DNA of 64,000 bases from Metallyticus violacea (lineage: Eukaryota; Arthropoda; Insecta; Mantodea; Metallyticidae): positions 137,466,501 to 137,530,500 of the forward strand of contig CM060831.1 of assembly GCA_030762175.1 (NCBI GenBank), written 5' to 3'. The first letter of the stretch is position 1. Each line of letters opens with the position of its first letter. This document shows positions 36,501 to 41,576 of the stretch, piece by piece. The translations under genes were made by a program, and so were the position numbers. The notes beneath the pieces are model-generated. The model was not told the origin of the DNA and searched no databases. It was given only the letters and a program-made list of their open reading frames with translations.

Positions 36501-37734
36501 AACAGATGGAATTTGGATAGAAAGAAAGAAAAAGAAACAGAGTAGCTGGTCAAAATACCATTCTGATTAAAACCCAAAATATGCAAGGACATAAAGTTTC
36601 TTTCCAGTGATATAGTTACAATTTAATTTCTTTTTGCTTAGACTGAACCAAAATTGGCATGTATTTTATTGTGTTCCAATTTAAAGAAGTGCACATCTAT
36701 TTTCTGTTCCTAAGGTAGGTTATGTTAAAACTGATGCATCTATGAAGTGCAGGCACCAGTAATTCCACAAATGAGAGTTTAGAAAGGAAAACAGATGGAA
36801 TTTGGATAGAAAGAAAGAAAAAGAAACAGAGTAGCTGGTCAAAATACCATTCTGATTAAAACCCAAAATATGCAAGGACATAAAGTTTCTTTCCAGTGAT
36901 ATAGTTACAATTTAATTTCTTTTTGCTTAGTAGGTAGGCTAAACAAAAACTATTATTCATTTCTATTATTTACTATATTTAAAAATCTAGACATTACTTA
37001 ACATTAATAAATTGCTGATATTTTATACAACCAATAATAATTATAAACTTTGGAAAATGCCTAGAAAATATAAGTGTCTGCTTAAAATGCATTACACTTA
37101 ATTAACTGATTGCCCTGCATGGTTCCAATGAGTGATTTTCATATGCACGCACGGTTATATACGTGTCATAATTTGTTACACACATTACACAAAATTTGAT
37201 TGGGCATCTATCAGCCCAAAAGCATCACATCCCCGCAAATATTCCATCCTGCGGTGCATGTTTTGTTTTAAAATAAAAATTAAACAAATAAAACAATCTA
37301 GCATTAAAATCTATGACATCAAACTTCCATAACACTTAATTCCTTCAAAGCCTCTATCTTTTCAACGTTTAACTCGCGAAACACGAACAGTCACTTTCAA
37401 CAACATCCCATTACATCACAGATGCTTAGAATTGCACATGATCACTACTCTGTTTTCTATTTGGAACATCTACACAGCCGATAATTAGAACTGCTGATTA
37501 TAAACATACCGCTTGCTCCAAATGATTTCTCGCCAAGTCTATGTTTTTGGTATGTGTCAACAAAATATTCCCCAACTGTAAGTGAGTTCGAGCTTCAACT
37601 CTCGGTGGAGGTTTAAAATTGAACACCGCTTGGAGGCACTGAATGCACAATTTTATATTTGGCGGACTTGAGGTTCTGAAATTTTCTGCTAATCCTAAGA
37701 GTGACAAATACCAAGCGTCCTGGGAGGACGCCAT
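6350..37734 (-). CDS. MAU2: MAU2 chromatid cohesion factor (SCC4 homologue), 10 coding exons
   Basis: MAU2 is the TPR-superhelix partner of NIPBL/Scc2. Together they load the cohesin ring on chromatin in the nucleus (known for the family). Ten minus-strand segments, each with GT/AG boundaries, join in frame: 37734-37510, 35895-35716, 33396-33274, 22822-22694, 16698-16590, 13274-13110, 10978-10731, 8240-8035, 7786-7584, 6543-6350. They total 1782 nt, giving 593 residues plus TGA; human MAU2 is about 613. Diagnostic stretches include [45 protein letters not shown] and [20 protein letters not shown]. The start at 37734 is chosen because its context (AAAATGG) is strong and family homology begins there. 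An in-frame ATG at 37791 has a weak context and would add 19 residues without homology. No frameshift or stop is present, so the gene looks intact. The UTRs are not resolved; an AATAAA lies 2 nt after the stop. Confidence 0.97.
7204..7254. repeat. 16-bp inverted repeat with 18-nt loop
   Basis: ATGACTGAGTCAAATT and AATTTGACTCAATCAT pair at 15 of 16 positions. The loop TGTAACACTTACATCACT is the reverse complement of a piece of the PLE tail near 688-706, so the hairpin is likely a relic of that family. It lies in MAU2 intron 9. Confidence 0.5.
7389..7440. repeat. Low-complexity C10 / A9 / GAAA tract
   Basis: A run of C, a run of A and then GAAAA/GAAA repeats inside MAU2 intron 9. ORFs spanning it are compositional artefacts. 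Confidence 0.9.
7584..7786 (-). CDS. MAU2: MAU2 coding exon 9
   Basis: Encodes (K)[18 protein letters not shown] to [10 protein letters not shown] plus one base. Acceptor GCTCTTAG|A, donor CAAGG|GTAAGT (phase 1). It is separated from exon 8 by the shortest intron, 248 bp. Confidence 0.96.
8035..8240 (-). CDS. MAU2: MAU2 coding exon 8
   Basis: Encodes [20 protein letters not shown] to FFQARYNEA plus two bases. Acceptor TTGTTTCAG|ACA, donor GCAAA|GTGAGT (phase 2). It includes [20 protein letters not shown], matching the vertebrate LRAAAFYVRGLFSFFQGRY. Confidence 0.96.
8930..9325 (+). mobile_element. pogo/Tigger-type transposase N-terminus, decayed
   Basis: With frameshifts, the plus strand reads [20 protein letters not shown], then [16 protein letters not shown], then an acidic-basic linker and [17 protein letters not shown] with WLMHVF. 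This follows the order of the CENP-B N-terminal and Tc5-type helix-turn-helix domains of pogo/Tigger transposases (IIE-A---GN-AAG, FP-VE, FKAS--WL--F). The catalytic domain is absent. A SINE-A copy abuts its end. Confidence 0.6.
9327..9623 (-). mobile_element. SINE-A copy (tRNA-derived), full length
   Basis: The minus strand starts with GGTCCTGGTGGTGTACTGG (Pol III box A) and CGGGTTCGATCCC (box B). The family body follows (CCTTCGGAAGG-like, AGCCTGAAAG, GAGCAAAATTTG, GATGCTGATGA) with an A/T-rich tail. It lies in MAU2 intron 7 and is the same family as the copies at 15594, 15924, 18577, 25772 and 32831. Confidence 0.9.
9950..10215 (+). mobile_element. Possible HTH N-terminus of a Tc1/mariner-type transposase
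   Basis: An ATG-led stretch near 10039 reads [20 protein letters not shown], similar in pattern to the DUF4817-like helix-turn-helix at the start of some insect Tc1/mariner transposases. The frame is soon lost. This is a weak, pattern-level call. Confidence 0.25.
10731..10978 (-). CDS. MAU2: MAU2 coding exon 7
   Basis: Encodes (I)[17 protein letters not shown] to [15 protein letters not shown]. The acceptor used is ATATCAG|TT, which keeps the same length as vertebrate MAU2 (six residues between KLK and ILS). A second AG (TTGTAG) lies 6 nt downstream and would also keep frame. Donor AGG|GTAACA is non-consensus at +5/+6 but keeps frame. Confidence 0.95.
11240..11700 (-). mobile_element. Penelope-like GIY-YIG fragment
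   Basis: The minus strand reads [20 protein letters not shown] near 11680-11590, then broken sequence resembling the KEHIRNIKYKQ segment of the element at 3919. Its 3' end carries CTGAAGATGTGGATTAAAG near 11285, the same terminal style as other PLE copies. It is frameshifted and inactive, in MAU2 intron 6. Confidence 0.6.
11700..13109. other. MAU2 intron 6, mostly unassigned
   Basis: The minus-strand ORF 12172-11849 (107 codons) has no recognisable domain, and I do not call it a gene. Around 12560-12700 the minus strand ([21 protein letters not shown]) has a faint PLE-like look but no motif. Confidence 0.4.
13110..13274 (-). CDS. MAU2: MAU2 coding exon 6
   Basis: Enters with two bases that complete a Ser codon. 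It encodes [18 protein letters not shown] followed by a TPR block almost identical to human MAU2 ([31 protein letters not shown]). Acceptor TTGTTCCAG|GT, donor AAAGA|GTAAGT (phase 1). Confidence 0.96.
13275..14829. other. MAU2 intron 5, unassigned part
   Basis: AT-rich, a C10 tract near 14607, short ORFs only. Nothing else seen before the mariner remnant at 14830. Confidence 0.5.
14830..15560 (-). mobile_element. mariner-like transposase remnant
   Basis: Minus strand: [17 protein letters not shown] carries the second catalytic-Asp block (LLLQDNA-PHTA of mariners). After frameshifts come [11 protein letters not shown] (PPYSPDLAPSD block) and [20 protein letters not shown]. Upstream, 15550-15400 reads [18 protein letters not shown], resembling the WVPR-LT--QK linker. 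It is broken in several places. Confidence 0.65.
15594..15868 (+). mobile_element. SINE-A copy, 5'-truncated
   Basis: Starts at CTTGCCTCCTAAACC, so box A is missing. It keeps box B (GGGTTCGATCCTGG) and the whole body, ending in an AAATAAA/poly-A tail. It lies 55 bp before a full copy in the same orientation, in MAU2 intron 5. Confidence 0.88.
15924..16211 (+). mobile_element. SINE-A copy, full length with target-site duplication
   Basis: 288 bp: box A region GGTGGTGTAGTGG, box B GGGTTCAAACCC, body (CTTCCTTCGGAAGG, AACCTCAAGCCTGAAAG), tail (AAAT)n. It is flanked by an 11-bp direct repeat ATGATTTCTAG at 15913-15923 and 16212-16222, which shows retroposition by target-primed integration. This is the best reference copy of the family here. 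Confidence 0.95.
16590..16698 (-). CDS. MAU2: MAU2 coding exon 5
   Basis: Encodes residues 220-255 plus one base: [20 protein letters not shown] then [16 protein letters not shown]. Acceptor TTGGACAG|GTG, donor GAGA|GTAAGT (phase 1). The [19 protein letters not shown] core is near-identical to vertebrate MAU2. Confidence 0.95.
17540..18545 (+). mobile_element. Non-LTR retrotransposon 3' part (C-terminal RT region + CCHC)
   Basis: The plus strand reads, with breaks, [25 protein letters not shown] and [12 protein letters not shown], and later [18 protein letters not shown], the C-terminal CCHC-type knuckle of LINE ORF2 proteins. The order (thumb region after RT, then CCHC) fits an R1-like non-LTR element. 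The RT core is not seen. It is many-stopped and dead, in MAU2 intron 4. Confidence 0.6.
18577..18842 (-). mobile_element. SINE-A copy, head incomplete
   Basis: The minus strand carries the family body and a degraded box B. It stops at GTGGTAACCACACTTG-like sequence without the box A end. It lies directly after the LINE fragment. Confidence 0.85.
19300..20075 (-). mobile_element. Non-LTR retrotransposon 3' part, inverted relative of 17540-18545
   Basis: Minus strand: [15 protein letters not shown] with downstream KGTEN and KELIN parallels the CCHC end of the plus-strand fragment at 17540. Upstream, [20 protein letters not shown] fits the linker region. The two fragments face each other across about 750 bp with a SINE between them. 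Confidence 0.5.
20080..20870 (-). mobile_element. mariner-like transposase remnant
   Basis: Minus strand, N to [17 protein letters not shown] (GR-SLED--R-GRP hinge), IYQYDPEL (first catalytic block, IYGYDPET in mariners), [34 protein letters not shown], then a frameshifted second catalytic block and LPHCPYSAK at the third. The family resembles cecropia-type/SETMAR mariners. It is inactive and in MAU2 intron 4. Confidence 0.7.
20880..22693. other. MAU2 intron 4, unassigned parts
   Basis: Apart from the PLE fragment at 21425-21780, only short unmatched ORFs (for example 22032-22214) are present. Confidence 0.45.
21425..21780 (-). mobile_element. Penelope-like 3' fragment
   Basis: Minus strand: [20 protein letters not shown] with CGKQTDLYS downstream matches the W-E-IYI-K----LMNFD segment at the C-terminus of the other PLE copies. 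The ORF at 21624-21427 is this fragment, not a host gene. Confidence 0.55.
22694..22822 (-). CDS. MAU2: MAU2 coding exon 4
   Basis: Found by looking for the segment missing between exons 3 and 5. It encodes residues 177-219, [15 protein letters not shown] to [10 protein letters not shown], matching the vertebrate LLLMERKLQEVHPLL to RVFFLVLQ. Acceptor TGTTATAG|CTA, donor CAG|GTATGT. It is 129 nt with phase 0 on both sides, and lies between introns of about 10.5 kb and 6 kb. Confidence 0.95.
25772..26172 (-). mobile_element. SINE-A copy with internal duplication
   Basis: Two overlapping SINE-A segments in the same orientation. 25772-25925 covers tail to mid-body, then 25926-26168 restarts in the tail-proximal body (CCCATTCAATTCAGGG) and runs to the tRNA-like head. 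The pair is enclosed by one near-perfect 13-bp duplication, CCTGTTATTG(T/A)TG, at 25759-25771 and 26173-26185. Confidence 0.85.
26930..27045 (-). repeat. PLE-type terminal motif with hammerhead-like core
   Basis: Minus strand: CCGAAGATGG, then an AGATA/TATCT stem, then TTGAAACTGGTTCCGTATAT and TTAGTGAAGC. This block lies between two parts of the BEL/Pao RT, so it was probably inserted into that element. Confidence 0.45.
28115..28385. repeat. Palindromic element I with hammerhead-like core
   Basis: An arm at about 28130-28180 (AACAAATTATTATTGAG, CACTCAAATTTC) recurs as its reverse complement at about 28325-28375 (AAAAATTTGAGTGATTTCC, CTCATTAATAC). On the minus strand the interior carries CTGATGATGAAGGCATCAG followed by CCTTTGAAACATGTCC. 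The first arm and centre match palindromic element II near 32150-32290. Confidence 0.7.
28830..29780 (-). mobile_element. mariner-like transposase remnant
   Basis: Minus strand, with frameshifts: [31 protein letters not shown] in the HQDNA block position, then [19 protein letters not shown] (third catalytic block), then [10 protein letters not shown] near the C-terminus. The order and spacing are those of a mariner. It is disrupted and lies in MAU2 intron 3. Confidence 0.65.
30219..30239. repeat. (TA)n microsatellite
   Basis: About nine TA units, 18 bp before the TIR element at 30257. Confidence 0.85.
30257..30864. mobile_element. Short Tc1/mariner-type TIR element (MITE-like)
   Basis: 608 bp between TA dinucleotides. 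The left end TATGTGGTGTGTCTAAAAAG continues as TTCAGTGAATGGTGCC. The reverse complement of the right end is TATGTGGTGTATCTGAAAAG followed by TTTGGTAAATGGTGCC. The ~36-bp TIRs thus differ at only about 5 positions. The interior has no intact ORF. It lies in MAU2 intron 3. Confidence 0.85.
30870..32150 (-). mobile_element. Non-LTR retrotransposon (RT C-terminus + RNase H), I-superfamily type
   Basis: Minus strand from 32000: [16 protein letters not shown], then [19 protein letters not shown] and [12 protein letters not shown], the conserved region after LINE RT. From about 31240: [20 protein letters not shown] and later [13 protein letters not shown], the RNase H signature. A C-terminal RNase H is typical of the I, R1 and Loa groups. 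Frameshifted, inactive. Confidence 0.7.
32150..32362. repeat. Palindromic element II
   Basis: The left arm 32177-32222 (GTATCATATAACAAATTATT, TATGAGCAAGT, CTCAAATTTC) and right arm 32307-32352 are inverted copies differing at only about six positions over ~43 bp. The loop on the minus strand has CTGATGATGAAGG and CCTTTGAGAC, i.e. the core of element I with GAAAC changed to GAGAC. It matches element I over the left arm and centre (TTTTCACAGTGAAATATAGT in both). Confidence 0.8.
32831..33080 (-). mobile_element. SINE-A copy, head incomplete
   Basis: Minus-strand SINE-A body with box B-like GGTTTGAACC region near 33052-33063. It ends in unrelated sequence before box A. It lies 190 bp from MAU2 exon 3, in intron 3. 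Confidence 0.8.
33274..33396 (-). CDS. MAU2: MAU2 coding exon 3
   Basis: Encodes residues 136-176, including [14 protein letters not shown] and [12 protein letters not shown]. Acceptor TTGTTACAG|CAA, donor ATG|GTGAGT. It is 123 nt with phase 0 on both sides. Confidence 0.96.
33397..35129. other. MAU2 intron 2, unassigned part
   Basis: No TE motif. The plus-strand ORF 34022-34297 (91 codons) is unrecognised and overlaps a second ORF in another frame, so I treat it as chance. Confidence 0.45.
35130..35600 (-). mobile_element. Penelope-like GIY-YIG fragment with 3' terminus
   Basis: Minus strand: [10 protein letters not shown] near 35570, [18 protein letters not shown], then [20 protein letters not shown] and [19 protein letters not shown], to a stop near 35186. 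The 3' terminus then reads CTGAAGATGGGGGAG, ATTCTCCCGAAATGCGTC. This is the best preserved C-terminal copy of the family. It ends about 115 bp before MAU2 exon 2, in intron 2. Confidence 0.8.
35716..35895 (-). CDS. MAU2: MAU2 coding exon 2
   Basis: Encodes residues 76-135 ([19 protein letters not shown] to [11 protein letters not shown]). Acceptor TTTTGTGCAG|TGG, donor GCA|GTAAGT. It is 180 nt, phase 0 on both sides, and could be skipped without a frameshift. Confidence 0.96.
36309..36337. repeat. (GT)n/(TA)n microsatellite
   Basis: ATATATATGTGTGTGTGTGT followed by TATATATATA, 15 bp before the 289-bp tandem duplication. Confidence 0.9.
36353..36930. repeat. Perfect 289-bp tandem duplication
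   Basis: 36353-36641 and 36642-36930 are identical as far as I can compare, each running from ACTGAACCAAAATTGGCATG to TTTCTTTTTGCTTAG. It lies in MAU2 intron 1. It is either a very recent duplication, a polymorphism or an assembly artefact. Confidence 0.95.
37510..37734 (-). CDS. MAU2: MAU2 coding exon 1
   Basis: Encodes residues 1-75 (MASSQ... to ...RNHLEQA), phase 0 at its end. The donor reads GCG|GTATGT. It carries the first TPR region, including [18 protein letters not shown], which aligns closely with vertebrate MAU2. Confidence 0.95.
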
Positions 37735-37773
37735 TTTGACATTTGCAAAACTTACTGGGGAAACTGGGTCAAG

Positions 37774-37935
37774 ATGGCAGCACGCATTCAACCAGCTCGA
37801 AAGCTACTACGGTCGGCTGGCCAAGCCCGTGTACCATCTATTGATAATATACCTAACTACATTACCTCGCTAAATTTCAACTTTTGGGCTATGGTTATCA
37901 TCGTTTCTTTATGCATTAGCGCTTTGTTTGAATAA
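37774..37935 (+). CDS. Candidate 53-residue single-pass membrane micropeptide, head-to-head with MAU2
   Basis: The ORF runs ATG 37774 to TAA 37933-37935. The start context AAGATGG is strong. Residues 1-20 are basic and mitochondrial-presequence-like (six K/R, no acidic residue). Residues ~38-51 ([14 protein letters not shown]) form one hydrophobic segment, followed by LFE. An AATAAA overlaps the stop (37931-37936). The MAU2 start lies 39 bp away on the other strand, so the two 5' UTRs must overlap or nearly so, as in a shared bidirectional promoter. I do not recognise the protein. A chance ORF over the MAU2 promoter is the main alternative. Confidence 0.5.
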   Translation: MAARIQPARKLLRSAGQARVPSIDNIPNYITSLNFNFWAMVIIVSLCISALFE

Positions 37936-38049
37936 ACATTAGTCTTCAACCTCGTTTTAAGCAGACTATGTACTTTATTATAAGCAAAAGTTATCAACTA
38001 ATAATGCTAAGCAAAATTTTAGTTGCTTTAATTCCTTCTCTCGTATATT

Positions 38050-38084
38050 AAAGGATTAATATAATTAATATAATTAATCCTTTA
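38050..38084. repeat. AT-rich hairpin
   Basis: AAAGGATTAAT and ATTAATCCTTT are 11-bp inverted arms around ATAATTAATATA. It lies about 115 bp after the candidate small ORF. It is too AT-rich and lacks the GC stem needed to call a terminator. Confidence 0.5.
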
Positions 38085-38563
38085 TCGTAAAAGCCAATTT
38101 TGGGGGCTCGATCATTAATAGAACAGTGTGTAGCACATGCTGATTGTATGAAAATTTAAGGACAACATAACAGAAATATTAGAAAATATGGGACGGATAA
38201 CTGGTTTAAATACAGGTAAATAACGACAAGAAAAAGTGTGTGAGAAATGGGAAACACAAAAATAAGCTAACAAATAGACTTTAATGCTTGAAATGCAATT
38301 TGAATATGTAAAGATTTAAATATATGGGATCATGATAACCAGATACAAATAATACTGAAGTGGACATAAAATCAAGATTAAATGCAGTCAATAATTGTTA
38401 TTATGCAGTTACACATATTCTGAAGAAAATATATATTACAACCAGTAAAATATACCTCTATATAACAGTTAGAAGATTAATAGTATTATATAGGTAAGAT
38501 ACTTGGACTTGGCCTAAAAATGGAAGGAATATAATGGTTTGGGAAAGAAAAGTCCTCCGAAAA

Positions 38564-38565
<2 letters not shown>

Positions 38566-38610
<45 letters not shown>

Positions 38611-38632
38611 TATATATATATATTTTTTTTTG
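38566..38632. repeat. (CA)n(TA)n(T)n tract
   Basis: About 20 CA units, then TATATA and a run of T, between the LINE fragment and the SINE-B tail. Confidence 0.95.
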
Positions 38633-38865
38633 AAAATAGGGTTTAACGTCCGTTTTTACTACTGAGACACCACAGGCGGTGGACACTGATGATACCTCAG
38701 ATGAAATGATAAATTGGGAGCGTTCCAGGCCTAAGTATGGGGGTACCTCCCTGGCATTTGTCATTTATGAGGACTGAGGAAAACCTAGGAACCCCTCGTG
38801 GGATTCGAACCCCAAACCTCCCGCTCACGAGTCCGCGCCTTAACGACCTCGGCCACCCGTGGCAG
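38633..38865 (-). mobile_element. SINE-B copy (tRNA-derived)
   Basis: The minus strand begins GCCACGGGTGGCCGAGGTCG (box A), then GGACTCGTGAGCGGGAGG and box B GGGTTCGAATCCC. The body has GGTTTTCCTCAGTCCTCAT and the tail GACGTTAAACCC. It is inserted in the LINE at 38150-39060. A second family, distinct from SINE-A; related copies at 40410 and 56681. Confidence 0.9.
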
Positions 38866-39029
38866 TAAGAAATAGATGAAGTACTAAATTTAGATGGATA
38901 AATGATGTCGAAGATCTCAAGAGACTAGGGGTAAAGAGATGGAAAGAAAAAGCCTTGAAATGAATAATATGGGCTAAATCATTACGGAGGCCATGGCCAA
39001 ACTATAAGGGCTGCTGCGCTAAATGAAGG

Positions 39030-39080
39030 AGAACAAGAAGAAGAAGAAGAAGAAGAAGAAGAAGAAGAAGAAGAAGAAAT
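39030..39080. repeat. (GAA)n microsatellite
   Basis: AGAAGAAGAAGAAG repeats at the 3' end of the LINE fragment; this is probably the LINE's own tail. Confidence 0.9.
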
Positions 39081-39607
39081 CTTATACTAAAACAACTATG
39101 CATAACTATAGGAAATTCCTATTATCCAACAATATGAACCATACAGAACTGGTTACAGTTCCGAGAACTATGAAGCTCATGCATTTCGCAATGTAAAAAT
39201 TTATTTGTTCGTTTATTTATTATTTGTTTGTTTTTATTATATCTATTTTGTATCTGGCAAGAACAATAAGGAGTATAAAAGCAATTATGAAGCCTCGCAC
39301 AAAGAAATCGATGTAGAGTTCAAAAGAGTGTACAAACTATATTCTGTGAATATAAATACACCTCTGTAGATTAGACATTTCCAACCAGCTGGAACATGTT
39401 TTAAAGCTGGCAGGATTTTTTTATTATTGATTCTCATTCGTTTTCAAAACATTTGTAAACGTAACTTAATATTATATACTGACATTCAAATCGATAAGTA
39501 AAAGATTAAAACAATGCAAATTCCTTATAAGATTATTAGCTTCTAAAAGTAATTACACCTTTAGCAAACATTCGAAGTCCCTCTTTATAACGTAGCTGCT
39601 TTTACAC

Positions 39608-39850
39608 CTTGGATTAGATTGAATCGGATTGTTAGGGTCGGAGAAGGATGTTTTGGCACGTCAGCCTTGCTCAATGGCTGGCCGTTTGTGCCTACGCCCC
39701 CAGAGGGGCACCTCTAGGAGGAAGGAATAAGATGAGGAGTTCACAAGCAGTGTGGCAAGGGCATAAGCGAGGACATTAATATTGTTTCCAAATGGAATAC
39801 CCCAACAGTCACCCTCTCCCTCAAAGGAGTTCGAGGCCCTCAAAAGGGCC
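39608..39850 (+). repeat. Repeat family C, copy 1
   Basis: TTGGATTAGATTGAATCGG, TTAGGGTCGGAGAAGGATG, GTCAGCCTTGCTCAATGGC, TGGCCGTTTGTGCCTACG, CCCCCAGAGGGGCACCTC. The same ordered blocks appear at 49345-49565 (minus) and 63917-64000. No tRNA-like head or known TE coding signal is seen. Confidence 0.75.
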
Positions 39851-40409
39851 TTTGTAGATGCTTGCGTAATTAAACAATTAATAAAATCTACGTGACACTG
39901 TTAATATAGTAAAGTTTACTGTAAGGAAACAAAAGACATGAAAGATAATATGCTATTGGTACTCAGTGGTGAAAGCCTTTTTCTTTTTAAATAAAGTTCC
40001 TTTGGCCTGTTTTTTTTTTTTTTTTTTTTTCCATTTAATTTTCATTTAAAATGAAGAAAAAATAAGTTCATCCTTTGTTAAATTTTACCATGGATGTAGA
40101 AACGTGCGTTTAAAACTAAATTGTTAAGCATTTATCAGTAAATTTAAATATTTTCAGTGTTAAAACCACGGACAAAAAGAAAATATAGTTTATTCACTCT
40201 TCTCTGTGTCCTTCATATGGAAGTTGGTAGTCGATGTTTTCTTGTTAAACATATTGCGCATTCCAATCAATAACTTTCTGTAAAAAATTAAACAAATAGC
40301 TACTCAGAATAATATCTAGTTCATTTTCTTTATGGAGACATTTTATATTACGCGTAATATCCAGCAGCTCAAAAATAAAACATACGATGGAATATCACAG
40401 AATGTTTTA

Positions 40410-40684
40410 AAATGGTGTTTAACTACTGTGGCACCACAAGGGGTGGACACTGATGATATATGAGATAAAATGTTAAACTAGGAAAGGATTTTTTTTTTTT
40501 TTTTTTTAAAGGAAGGAAACGTTCCAGGCTTAAGTTTAGGCTACCTCCCCAGCATTTACCATTTATGAGGACTGAGGAAAACTGGAAAAAAACCTGAGTC
40601 AGGGAGGACGGTCCTGATGGGAATCGAACCCCAGACCTCCCGCTCACGAGTCCGCCCCTCAACGACCTCGGCCACACGTGGCGG
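40410..40684 (-). mobile_element. SINE-B copy
   Basis: Minus-strand head CCACGTGTGGCCGAGGTCG, box B GGGTTCGATTCCC-like, body CCTCAGTCCTCATAAATGG, and tail GTTAAACACC. An internal poly-A tract interrupts the body near 40490. The long ORF at 40677-40423 is SINE sequence, not a gene. Confidence 0.9.
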
Positions 40685-41399
40685 TCCAGGATGAAATTGA
40701 TTGATAGTCATTTATTACAGGTTGTTTTATTGAATTTGACGTGGAGCATGATTTTAGTCTACCTGCTGAATGATTATGCTCCTGAAAGTTAATGACTTAA
40801 TTTTTAAAAAATATTAAAATATTTCGTTAATAAAAACATTATTCTGTACCTAAAAAGAGTTAAAAGGCAGAATGCTTCATTTTTAAAGCAGGTTCTTCGG
40901 AGTGAGATAAAACGCTGTTCTTCTGAGATGAGAAAATTAATCAAATGCAAAGTATATAGTAAATATGCCTGAGGGGATATAATCAGCTAGTTTTATAGTT
41001 TTAAGAGAAATAAAGTTGCCGTACTGCGTAGAAAGTTATTGAATTTATATTATAATGTTCTAAAAAGATTCTTGTGTTTTCAATTTATCTCTAACAAGAA
41101 GAGATTATTCATCTTTCAGAACAACTTCATTCCGGATTTGTTTCAAGTAACGGGCAATTAAGTGACCTGAGTAAAACTTCCAGAGAAAATAGATAAAATA
41201 TTTGTTTAAGTCTTTTAAAACAAAACTGATGGCCTATAAAGAACAATAGATACTCGTTTCCCATGTGTCAGGAACAATATAGTTCAGATTTCAGTATATA
41301 ATTCAGTATATGGTTCTTAAATCATATTCAAAGAAGCCAAATTATACTAAGGCAGTTTGGTTTTAGTTAGTTCTTTGTTCTGCTTTGTGAATTCCTTAA

Positions 41400-41502
41400 A
41401 CATCTAGGCAGAGAGGCGAAGCATATCATTCTGAAAGGGTTCCAAAAATGGAAAAATCAGGCATTGTACCTTCTCAATGGAGAAAAGCAGCAGCAACAAC
41501 AA

Positions 41503-41533
<31 letters not shown>

Positions 41534-41545
41534 AACAACAACAAC

Positions 41546-41576
<31 letters not shown>

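Larger units (their letters stand above)
38150..39060 (+). mobile_element. Non-LTR retrotransposon 3' part with (GAA)n tail, interrupted
   Basis: The plus strand reads EILENMGRITGLN, CEKWETQ and LEMQFEYVK, then FKYMGSTITRDNNTEVDIKS and RLNAVNNCYYAVTHILKKK, then MVWERKVLRKI at 38530-38560. After a (CA)n tract and a SINE-B it resumes with FRWINDVEDLKRLGVKRW and LRRPWPNYKG at 38890-39020, ending in (GAA)n at 39030-39080. This is the RT C-terminal region and tail of a LINE. Dead. Confidence 0.7.
39080..41399. other. Gene-free flank
   Basis: Holds repeat C copy 1 and one SINE-B. The rest is AT-rich sequence with poly-T near 40010-40030 and no coding signal. Confidence 0.5.

Noticed and set aside
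37643..37873. 76-codon plus-strand ORF over MAU2 exon 1
   Set aside because: It is antisense to conserved MAU2 coding sequence; the better plus-strand candidate is the different frame starting at 37774.
40423..40677. 84-codon minus-strand ORF
   Set aside because: It lies entirely in a SINE-B copy; a similar ORF appears in the copy at 56681.
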